A stretch of 44,623 nt of DNA from Lachnospiraceae bacterium UBA1759 (lineage in GTDB: Bacteria; Bacillota; Clostridia; Lachnospirales; Lachnospiraceae): contig DCHF01000023.1 of the NCBI GenBank assembly GCA_002315555.1, forward strand, positions 1 to 44,623. The letters are read 5' to 3'. Below the pieces are notes generated by a model. That model searched no databases and was not told the origin of the DNA. It worked only from the letters and a program-made list of their open reading frames with translations. How positions within the stretch are numbered: the stretch's first letter is position 1; each line of letters opens with the position of its first letter. A program made the translations under genes and the position numbers. This document shows positions 25,090 through 32,026 of the stretch, in pieces.

Positions 25090-26178
25090 ATGAAAAAAAT
25101 GATGACAAAACTGTATAAAGTTCTGCATTTCTGCGGTGTTGAGAAAGAGGTATACCGGAGCATCCTTCCGGAGATGGAAGAGAACAACCGGAAGAATCTC
25201 AAGGTGTTTACGATCATCACAGCGGTCGCTATGCTGATCATGGTCCTTGCCAGTTTTTTTGATGCGTCGCTTGAAAAGAACCGCCTTAGTTATCTTGGCA
25301 GCAGTGCGGTGGCGTTGATCCTTTCGATTCTGCTGGACGGTCCCGCAAAGAAGAATCGAATTCTGATGTATGGCTGCATGTATGCGTTTTGTTCGGTGCT
25401 GTATGCGTTCGGCATCGTCCTCGGCACCTTTATCGAGCCGAACGAGATGACGGTCAGTTACGCGATCCTGTTGTTCGCGGTACCGCTGATCATCGCGGAC
25501 ACCCCGCTTCGAAACGGTGTAATGATCGCAATCAGTATGATCGCATATACCATTTGCGCAAAAATGACCCAGAACACCACTATTTTCGGCTATAATATGA
25601 CGAACATCATCCCGTACGGTATTCTCAGTATCTGCGTCAGTGCATACATGATGTGCATCAAGGCCGAGCGTTACGTCCTCGTCCAGAAGAACCGCTACTT
25701 AAGCGAATCCGACCAGCTGACCGGCCTGTTCAACCGCCGCAGCTTCGAAATCGCTACACAGACCATTACACGGGACAATACAAAGAATTATACGGTTTAT
25801 GCGTTTGACCTGAATGGACTGAAGAATGCAAACGACACCCTCGGACACCTGGGCGGTGACGAGCTTCTTTCCGGAGCCGCAAGCTGCATCTCGCAGGTGT
25901 TCAGCACCTACGGGACCTGTTACCGCACGGGCGGCGATGAATTCGCGGCGATCCTGTTCGGTGACGTCCCGGATGCGGACACGCTGACCTGCGAGCTGGA
26001 CGCGGTCTGCGAGAAGTGGGAATCGACGAATTTTAAGGGGATCTCCATTTCGACCGGTGCATCCCGCTATGAAGACGGCAAGAACGTGACGCAGGTCGTG
26101 GCGGAAGCGGACCGGGCGATGTACGAGGCCAAGGCGCGCTATTACAAGGAATCCGGAAAAGACCGTAGAAGAAGATAA
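25090..26178 (+). CDS. Membrane-bound diguanylate cyclase (GGDEF domain)
   Basis: 362 residues. About six membrane helices (38-58, 68-84, 90-113, 122-137, 142-158, 172-190) form the sensor part, followed by a GGDEF domain from about 203 (DQLTGLFNRRSF). The active-site loop is intact, TGGDEF (280-285), as is FDLNGLKNANDTLGH (239-253), so it should make c-di-GMP from two GTP. The RxxD inhibitory site normally five residues before GGDEF is absent (the segment reads STYGTCYRT), so product inhibition by that route is unlikely. The signal sensed is unknown. The next gene starts 21 nt later on the same strand. Confidence 0.92.
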   Translation: MKKMMTKLYKVLHFCGVEKEVYRSILPEMEENNRKNLKVFTIITAVAMLIMVLASFFDASLEKNRLSYLGSSAVALILSILLDGPAKKNRILMYGCMYAFCSVLYAFGIVLGTFIEPNEMTVSYAILLFAVPLIIADTPLRNGVMIAISMIAYTICAKMTQNTTIFGYNMTNIIPYGILSICVSAYMMCIKAERYVLVQKNRYLSESDQLTGLFNRRSFEIATQTITRDNTKNYTVYAFDLNGLKNANDTLGHLGGDELLSGAASCISQVFSTYGTCYRTGGDEFAAILFGDVPDADTLTCELDAVCEKWESTNFKGISISTGASRYEDGKNVTQVVAEADRAMYEAKARYYKESGKDRRRR

Positions 26179-26199
26179 GTGCATTGGGAGGCGGAACTC

Positions 26200-27258
26200 A
26201 TGGAATTCAGACCATCACTGTTTACGTTTGATGACGGATCGGCCGTCATGTGTAAGAACTGCTGGAAGAGAAGACGCCCGGAGCTTCTTGACACCCTGTC
26301 GCGGGAAGCTTTCGGTATCACGCCGGAGAAGCCCGAAAAAGTCGGTTTTACGGAGCTTTCCGAAGATGACAAGTGCGCATCGGGGCATGCGGTCCTGAAG
26401 CGTTTAAGCGTTGAATTTGAGACGGAGAAGGGCCTGTTTTCCTTCCCGATGAATCTTTTTGTCCCGACGGCCCCGTTCAATGCGCCTTCGGAGTACCCGG
26501 CAAGCGGCGCGGGCTTTACGCTGAAGCGTTCCCCGCTGATCCTTCTGATCAATTTCCGTCCGGATGCCTATGACATGTATTATCCCGCGGAGGAGATCAT
26601 CGACCACGGATTTGCGCTCGGTGTCATCGACTACCAGGCGGTCACCACGGACGATGCGGACATGACAAACGGCCTCGCCGCCATGTACACCCGCCGGAAC
26701 GACGGCACCGACTGGGGGAAGATCGGCATGTGGGCCTTTGCGATGAGCCGCGCGCTCGACGCCCTGGAGACCCTGCCGTATCTGGACACGGAAAACGTCA
26801 CCTTCATCGGCCATTCACGCCTCGGCAAGACCGCCCTCTGGGCCGGCGCGCAGGATGAACGTGCCCGGTTTGTGGTCTCCAATGATTCCGGCTGTATGGG
26901 TGCCGCGTATGAACGCGCGAAGAACCCGGGCGGTGAGACCGTAAAGGATATCACGACGGCGTTCCCGTTCTGGTTCTGCGACAATCTGAGAAAGTATGCG
27001 GACGATGCCGAAAGCATGCCCTTTGACATGCATTATCTTCTGGCGCTTCAGGCACCGCGTTACCTTCTGGTGGGCAGCGCGGAGGAGGATCTCTGGGCGG
27101 ATCCCGCAAATGAGAAAGCCTGCGCGGAAGGTGTACAGCCGGTCTGGGACCTCTACGGAGAAAAGGAGAGCATTCATTACCATCTTCGCACCGGCGTTCA
27201 TTTCCTGGGGCGTCCGGACTGGATCGAATATCTGAGCTTCATCGAAAAACACCTGTAA
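26200..27258 (+). CDS. CE15-like esterase (glucuronoyl esterase fold)
   Basis: 352 residues, alpha/beta-hydrolase. The nucleophile motif GHSRLGKTALW (204-214, Ser206) is the G-x-SR-x-GK pattern of CE15 esterases. SAEEDLWADP (293-302) and RTGVHFLGRPDW (330-341, His334) match the late acid and histidine segments of the bacterial members. CE15 enzymes cut the ester between 4-O-methylglucuronate of xylan and lignin. No signal peptide is visible, so if it has that activity it would act on imported fragments; another ester is possible. I chose the ATG at 26200, preceded by GGGAGGCGGAACTC. The radical SAM gene begins 13 nt after the stop. Confidence 0.8.
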   Translation: MEFRPSLFTFDDGSAVMCKNCWKRRRPELLDTLSREAFGITPEKPEKVGFTELSEDDKCASGHAVLKRLSVEFETEKGLFSFPMNLFVPTAPFNAPSEYPASGAGFTLKRSPLILLINFRPDAYDMYYPAEEIIDHGFALGVIDYQAVTTDDADMTNGLAAMYTRRNDGTDWGKIGMWAFAMSRALDALETLPYLDTENVTFIGHSRLGKTALWAGAQDERARFVVSNDSGCMGAAYERAKNPGGETVKDITTAFPFWFCDNLRKYADDAESMPFDMHYLLALQAPRYLLVGSAEEDLWADPANEKACAEGVQPVWDLYGEKESIHYHLRTGVHFLGRPDWIEYLSFIEKHL

Positions 27259-27271
27259 AGGAGAAACGCAC

Positions 27272-28390
27272 ATGCCTCCGATGATCCATGTGATGATGAA
27301 ACCCGCAAGCGGCCTCTGCAACATGCGCTGCAAGTACTGCTTTTACGCGGATGAGACGGAAAAAAGAGAGGTCGCGAACTACGGCATGATGTCCGTGGAG
27401 ACCGTAAAGAACGTGATCGACAAAACGCTCGCGTATTCGACCCGTGAAGTGACCTTTGCATTTCAGGGCGGTGAGCCCACCCTGGCCGGTCCGGAGTTCT
27501 TTCGGACCGTAACGGCCTATGTCAAAGAGAAAAACACGAAGAAGCTGACGGTGAATTACGCGCTTCAGACAAACGGCCTGCTGCTTGACGATGACTGGTG
27601 CGCTTTTTTTAAAGAGAATCATTTCCTGATCGGCGTATCGCTGGACGGTACAAAGGAGCTTCACGACCGGAACCGCCTGGACGCCGCCGGAAACGGCACG
27701 TACGATCGCGTGACGGCCGGGATCCGGTGCCTGGAAAAGCACGGCGTGGATTTCAACATTCTGACGGTTTTGACATCGGAGGTCTGCCGCCGGTTTTATA
27801 AGGTCTACAAGGATTACGACCGGAACGGCTGGGATTACCAGCAGTACATTCCGTGTCTGGATCCGCTCGCGGAAAAGCGCGGCGGATACGCATGGTCCTT
27901 AAGTCCGGAGCGGTTTTCCGATTATCTGAAGACGGCGTTCGACTGCTGGTACCGTGATGCGATGGACGGCCGTAAAAAGTATCACCGCTATTTTGATAAT
28001 CTGCTCCTCATGCTGAACGGACAGCCGCCGGAAGCCTGCGGCATGAGCGGACGGTGCGGCATGCAGTACGTGGTGGAAGCGGACGGCAGTACCTATCCCT
28101 GCGATTTCTACATGCTGGATGAATACCGCCTCGGCAATCTGAACGAGCAGAGCTTTGAGGAACTGGACACGAAGCGGAAAGAAATCGGGTTCGTGGAGAA
28201 GAGCATCGCCCCGGATCCGGGCTGCATGAACTGTGAATGGAGAGCCCTGTGCCGCGGCGGCTGCCGGCGTGACCGGGATTATTTTGAAGCGGGCATCGGC
28301 AAAAACTATTTCTGCAGTGCCTACAAAGAGTTTTTCAAGTATGCGTACCCGAGACTTCGGGAAGTGTATTTTCATCTGACCGGGAGATGA
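27272..28390 (+). CDS. Radical SAM/SPASM enzyme, anaerobic sulfatase-maturase (anSME) type
   Basis: 372 residues, the size of Clostridium perfringens anSME, which oxidises a Cys or Ser of a sulfatase to formylglycine. The N-terminus PPMIHVMMKPASGLCNMRC leads into the CxxxCxxC cluster (Cys16, Cys20, Cys23). AFQGGEPTLAG is the GGEP SAM-binding segment. The SPASM part has eight further cysteines (CGMSGRC, YPCDFY, CMNC, LCRGGC, YFC), enough for two auxiliary [4Fe-4S] clusters, and the Asp of YPCDFY matches the proposed catalytic base. The ATG follows AAAGGAGAAACGCAC. No sulfatase gene is in the window, so its substrate is elsewhere or is not a sulfatase. Confidence 0.9.
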   Translation: MPPMIHVMMKPASGLCNMRCKYCFYADETEKREVANYGMMSVETVKNVIDKTLAYSTREVTFAFQGGEPTLAGPEFFRTVTAYVKEKNTKKLTVNYALQTNGLLLDDDWCAFFKENHFLIGVSLDGTKELHDRNRLDAAGNGTYDRVTAGIRCLEKHGVDFNILTVLTSEVCRRFYKVYKDYDRNGWDYQQYIPCLDPLAEKRGGYAWSLSPERFSDYLKTAFDCWYRDAMDGRKKYHRYFDNLLLMLNGQPPEACGMSGRCGMQYVVEADGSTYPCDFYMLDEYRLGNLNEQSFEELDTKRKEIGFVEKSIAPDPGCMNCEWRALCRGGCRRDRDYFEAGIGKNYFCSAYKEFFKYAYPRLREVYFHLTGR

Positions 28391-28414
28391 CGGGCACGGT
28401 TTTGTGCCCGTTTT
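28391..28414 (+). terminator. Short terminator-like hairpin after the radical SAM gene
   Basis: CGGGCAC-GGTTTT-GTGCCCG followed by TTTTGT, starting one base after the stop codon. The T run is short, so read-through into the next gene is likely. Confidence 0.6.
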
Positions 28415-28435
28415 GTATAAGAGAAAGGAAGGATC

Positions 28436-29266
28436 ATGAAAGTCTATAACGATACCGAGCTTCAGGAAGAGATCAAAGATCGAAGAAAGTACCTTTTATT
28501 TGCGGAGGACGAATTTGAAACGGACCAGTATCTTAAGCGTCCGCAGCCGCCGCTTGTCAAAGAGGCAAAGGCGGGCACGAAAAAGATCACGCTTCCGAAG
28601 AATTTTGAGGACCTTGGCCTGACGCGGGATCTGGCGGCCATGATGTACAGACGCCGCTCGCACCGGGTGTATACGGAGGAGACGATGGATCTTCTGACGC
28701 TGTCGTTCCTCTGCTATGCGCAGCAGGGCGTGAAGGGACGCCGCGGAAAGAAATACGCAACACTTCGCACGGTCCCGAGCGGCGGCGCGCGTCATGCGAT
28801 GGAGCTTTACCTTCTGGTGCTCAACGTTGAGGACCTGGAAGCGGGCATGTACCACTACCTTCCGATGACGCATGAGCTGGAGCTTCTGAAAGCCTACGAT
28901 CCGGAAATGGACGGAGCGACCGCATTAAGCTCCGTTTGCGAGCAGGACTTCTGCCTGACCGGCAATGTGTGCTTTTACTACGCGGCCGTACCGTACCGCT
29001 GCGAGTGGCGGTATGCCATCGACGCGATGCGCCTGATCCTTCTAGACGCCGGTCATGTATCGGAGAACCTGTATCTGGCCTGCACGGCGATGGGCCTCGG
29101 CACCTGCGCGATCGGCGCGCTGGACACGCCCACATCGGACGCGCTGTTTGACCTGGACAGCGAAAGTGAGACGATATTTTATGCGATGCCGGTCGGTCAC
29201 ATCAACGAAGCGGAGAATGAGGACGGAGAGCAGGCTTTCTACGCATTTTTAAAGGACGAGGAGTAA
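28436..29266 (+). CDS. SagB-type nitroreductase/dehydrogenase
   Basis: 276 residues of the FMN-dependent nitroreductase fold. RRRSHRVYTEE (about 73-83) is the start of the FMN-binding core, followed by TVPSGGARHAMELYLLVLNV and GMYHYLP, the wording typical of the SagB/ThcOx group, then MGLGTCAIGALD near the C-terminus. SagB enzymes oxidise azolines in RiPP precursors, but stand-alone relatives are common and no YcaO cyclase is nearby, so a small-molecule or quinone reductase role is equally possible. The SD is GAAAGGAAGGATC. It ends 1 nt before the next gene. Confidence 0.82.
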   Translation: MKVYNDTELQEEIKDRRKYLLFAEDEFETDQYLKRPQPPLVKEAKAGTKKITLPKNFEDLGLTRDLAAMMYRRRSHRVYTEETMDLLTLSFLCYAQQGVKGRRGKKYATLRTVPSGGARHAMELYLLVLNVEDLEAGMYHYLPMTHELELLKAYDPEMDGATALSSVCEQDFCLTGNVCFYYAAVPYRCEWRYAIDAMRLILLDAGHVSENLYLACTAMGLGTCAIGALDTPTSDALFDLDSESETIFYAMPVGHINEAENEDGEQAFYAFLKDEE

Positions 29267-29267
29267 A

Positions 29268-29879
29268 ATGTGCGGCCGTTATTACACGGACGATGGTACC
29301 GATGAAGCCATCGAACAGCTGGTAACCGAGATCAGTGAAAGCTACGCGCGGCGTACCGCGGGCGATGTCCGCCCGATGGACTGCGCGCCCGTGATCACCC
29401 GCGGCGAAAAGGAACCGGACGTGCTCCGGCTCGACACTATGCAGTGGGGATTCCCCGGACCGGAGCAGAAACTTCTCATCAACGCGCGGGCGGAGTCGGC
29501 CCTGCAAAAAACGACCTTCTCCGAAAGCGTGCTGGAGCGGCGCATCGTCCTTCCGGCGGCCGGCTTTTACGAGTGGGACCGGAAGAAAGAAAAGGTCACC
29601 TTCACGGTGGAGTCACGGCCGGTATTCTATCTGGCGGGCTTTTACAGGGAGTTTGAAGGGCAGAACCGCTTTATCATTCTGACTACGGAGGCCAACGATT
29701 CCATGCGGAAAACGCACGACCGGATGCCCGTGATCTTCACGGAAGAGGAAGCGCGGATGTGGGTGCGAAGCGAGGAAAGAACGGAAGAGCGGATCGGAAA
29801 GATCCGTGCGATGCTTTCGATGGAAGGCCCGGTGCTCACGGAAAAAAGAGATTATGAGCAGATCAGTCTGTTCGGATAA
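29268..29879 (+). CDS. yedK: SOS response-associated peptidase / abasic-site shield protein (YedK/HMCES)
   Basis: 203 residues. After removal of Met1, Cys2 (MCGRYY) forms a thiazolidine cross-link with abasic sites in single-stranded DNA. The other active-site residues are present: Asn72 (NARAES), Glu102 (GFYEWD) and His150 (HDRMPVIF). The start overlaps the end of the SagB-like gene almost directly (TAAAATG), with GACGAGGAG as SD, so the two genes are probably co-translated. No LexA box was recognised upstream, and being inside an operon suggests it is not under its own SOS promoter here. Confidence 0.95.
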   Translation: MCGRYYTDDGTDEAIEQLVTEISESYARRTAGDVRPMDCAPVITRGEKEPDVLRLDTMQWGFPGPEQKLLINARAESALQKTTFSESVLERRIVLPAAGFYEWDRKKEKVTFTVESRPVFYLAGFYREFEGQNRFIILTTEANDSMRKTHDRMPVIFTEEEARMWVRSEERTEERIGKIRAMLSMEGPVLTEKRDYEQISLFG

Positions 29880-29898
29880 GCGGATTTGAGGGGGATAA

Positions 29899-31176
29899 AT
29901 GAAGGACAGCAGTTTCAAGCGATTTGACATGACGGCACCGCCGCGGAAGACCAGCTGGTACTTAAAGCCCGTAAAGAAGGCGCTTTGTTTCCCGGCGTGG
30001 ATCGGCCATAAGCCTGTGATCACGTATGAGAACGGTGTGCAGGAACTGAAAGGCCCCTTTTTACTGCTCTGTAATCACAATGCGTTCCTGGACTTTAAGA
30101 TCGCATCCACACTGCTCGGAAAGAATGATGCGAACTATGTCGTGGCCATCGATGGTTACATCGGCCGCGAGTGGTTGATGCGCCGCGTGGGCTGCATCTG
30201 CAAACGGAAATTCACAAATGATCTGAACCTGGTCAAGCAGCTGAAGCAGGTCGTAAAAATGGGAAATGTCGCGGTGATCTATCCGGAAGCACGCTATTCC
30301 CTCTGCGGAACGACAGCGGTACTTCCGAAGTCCCTCGGCAAGCTGGCCAAGCTTCTGGATGTCCCGGTCGTCACGCTGATCTGCCACGGGCATCACGTGA
30401 ACTCGCCTTTCTGGGATTCGTCTCACGAGCGCGGAGTGAAGGGGACGGAAGCGACTTATACACAGCTTCTGACCGTGGAAGAGGTCCGGTCGATGGACGC
30501 GAACGCCATCAACGAAAAGCTTGTGGAAGCGTTTCAGTACGATGATTTTGCATGGCAGAAGGAACACGGGATCCGGGTGACCGAGTCCAGGCGCGCGGAG
30601 GGACTCCATCGCGTGCTGTATCAGTGCCCGCATTGCAATACGGAGTTTAAGATGGCTTCCCGCGGAGCGCGCCTTTTATGTCAGGCGTGCAAAAAAGAGT
30701 GGGAGATGACGGAGCTCGGAGAACTCGCGGCCGTGAACGGAGAGACGGAGTTTTCGCATATTCCGGACTGGTATGAATGGCAGCGGGTAAATGTCCGCCG
30801 CGAAGTTGAAGCCGGCAGTTATTCCTCCGGCGAACTGAAGGTCCGGGTGGATTCTCTCCCGAACTCTGAAAAATACATTCCGATCGGCGAAGGAACGCTC
30901 CTTCACGACATGAACGGCTTCCATGTTTCCTGCGTGGATGCAGACGGAGACCGGCACGAAATGGAGAAAAGCGTGGCTTCCATGTATTCCTGCCATATCG
31001 AGTATCAGTACCTGTTTAAATACGGGGACTGCGTCGATCTCAATACGACCCGGGATACCTGGTACATTTATCCGGAGGGCGATTTTGCCGTCACCAAGAT
31101 GGCGATCGCCACGGAAGAACTGTACCGCCATGAACTTCTGCAAAAGGGTGCCGGTCTCACGGAGGGTATTCTGTAA
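29899..31176 (+). CDS. PlsC-like acyltransferase with C-terminal zinc ribbon
   Basis: 425 residues against the usual 200-250 for PlsC. The acyltransferase part has the H-x4-D motif (NHNAFLDF, His60/Asp65) and YPEARYS (128-134) in the place of the EGTRS-like glycerophosphate motif. After about residue 235 comes a zinc ribbon with CPHC (243-246) and CQAC (261-264), then an additional beta-rich domain to the end. The first part would acylate lysophosphatidate at the membrane; what the ribbon and C-terminal domain do is unknown. The SD is GAGGGGGATAA. It follows yedK by 19 nt and ends the long plus-strand run. Confidence 0.88.
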   Translation: MKDSSFKRFDMTAPPRKTSWYLKPVKKALCFPAWIGHKPVITYENGVQELKGPFLLLCNHNAFLDFKIASTLLGKNDANYVVAIDGYIGREWLMRRVGCICKRKFTNDLNLVKQLKQVVKMGNVAVIYPEARYSLCGTTAVLPKSLGKLAKLLDVPVVTLICHGHHVNSPFWDSSHERGVKGTEATYTQLLTVEEVRSMDANAINEKLVEAFQYDDFAWQKEHGIRVTESRRAEGLHRVLYQCPHCNTEFKMASRGARLLCQACKKEWEMTELGELAAVNGETEFSHIPDWYEWQRVNVRREVEAGSYSSGELKVRVDSLPNSEKYIPIGEGTLLHDMNGFHVSCVDADGDRHEMEKSVASMYSCHIEYQYLFKYGDCVDLNTTRDTWYIYPEGDFAVTKMAIATEELYRHELLQKGAGLTEGIL

Positions 31177-31196
31177 TTATTTTAGGGCCCGGGGAA

Positions 31197-31325
31197 TCAC
31201 TTTTTCTGTTTTCCCCCGGCCTTCAGCTGTTTATCCGGCTTATCGGAATAGTATTCCTGCATATCGATGTAACCCGCCTGCGTGAAATCCGTGGCTGTCA
31301 ATGGATAATAAGAGGATGGGCTTGA
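31197..31325 (-). pseudogene. Orphan C-terminal coding tail (possible gene remnant)
   Basis: On the minus strand a frame without a start reads through LTATDFTQAGYIDMQEYYSD to a Lys-rich end (AGGKQKK) and a TGA at 31197. The composition looks like a real protein C-terminus, but no SD or start codon exists and the frame is lost a few codons upstream. It may be what is left of a deleted gene. I do not recognise the parent. Confidence 0.35.
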
Positions 31326-31361
31326 TGGAAATGAGAATGAAAACTGATCGGAGGTACTTTT

Positions 31362-31607
31362 ATGTTATCGATCAAATCGCTTGGTTCTCCCTTTGATTTT
31401 GACGGAGACGGAAGACTGAATATTGCGGAACAGTCCGCTGAAATGATGGCACTGTTTGACAATCCTTTTGAGGAGAAAACAAAGACCCGGCGCGAGGAGA
31501 TCGAGGAAGCGCTGGAGGAGCTGGGCTATTCCTTTGAGGATCTTCGGGATATGGACCCGGAGGAGATCCGGGAGATCCTTGAAGATGCCGGGATCGATCC
31601 GGACTAA
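31362..31607 (+). CDS. Mini-protein with one canonical EF-hand calcium loop
   Basis: 81 residues, strongly acidic. DFDGDGRLNIAE (12-23) matches the 12-residue EF-hand loop exactly (D-x-D-G-D-G-x-L-x-x-x-E). The rest is helical and rich in Glu (EEIEEALEELGYSFEDLRDM, then DPEEIREILEDAGIDPD). CGGAGGTACTTTT is a good SD. It has no signal peptide, so it would be a cytoplasmic calcium-responsive or structural small protein. One EF hand usually needs a partner or a homodimer. A second small gene follows 50 nt downstream. Confidence 0.8.
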   Translation: MLSIKSLGSPFDFDGDGRLNIAEQSAEMMALFDNPFEEKTKTRREEIEEALEELGYSFEDLRDMDPEEIREILEDAGIDPD

Positions 31608-31657
31608 AGAATGTACAGCATCTGAAACGGTGCGGAGAAATTATACAGGAGGTCATT

Positions 31658-31999
31658 ATGCCGTTTATTGATTCTAAGATCGTCGGAACAGTTTCCGCGG
31701 AGAAAAAAGAAAACATTAAGAAGAAACTGGGACAGGCGGTAGCTGTTCTGGACAAGACCGAAACCTATCTGATGGTAGGCTTCGAGGATAATTATGATCT
31801 GTATCTGGGCGGCCGCAAGCTTGACAAGGGTGCCTATGTTTCCGTCAGCCTTTTCGGTCAGGCTGCGTCTTCCAAGTATGACAGGATGACCGGAAAGATC
31901 TGTGATATTCTGGCGGAGGAGCTGGACATCCCGGGCGATGCCGTTTACGTAACGTATCACGGGCTGAATGACTGGGGCTGGAACGGAAGTAATTTCTAA
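31658..31999 (+). CDS. Tautomerase of the macrophage migration inhibitory factor (MIF) family
   Basis: 113 residues, the MIF size rather than the 60-residue 4-oxalocrotonate type. Met-Pro at the N-terminus (MPFIDSK) leaves Pro as the catalytic base after Met removal. The second beta-alpha-beta half begins around GAYVSVSLFG and ends with VYVTYHGLNDWGWNGSNF, like phenylpyruvate/dopachrome tautomerases. It forms trimers in known relatives. The SD is CAGGAGGTC. The biological substrate in bacteria is generally not known. Confidence 0.9.
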   Translation: MPFIDSKIVGTVSAEKKENIKKKLGQAVAVLDKTETYLMVGFEDNYDLYLGGRKLDKGAYVSVSLFGQAASSKYDRMTGKICDILAEELDIPGDAVYVTYHGLNDWGWNGSNF

Positions 32000-32026
32000 A
32001 GGACGGTTTTGCAGGAGGTTTGTACG

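Noticed and set aside
27272..29266. Radical SAM plus SagB-like pair as a new RiPP cluster
   Set aside because: The radical SAM enzyme matches sulfatase maturases from end to end, there is no YcaO cyclase, and no short precursor gene with an SD lies between or beside them.
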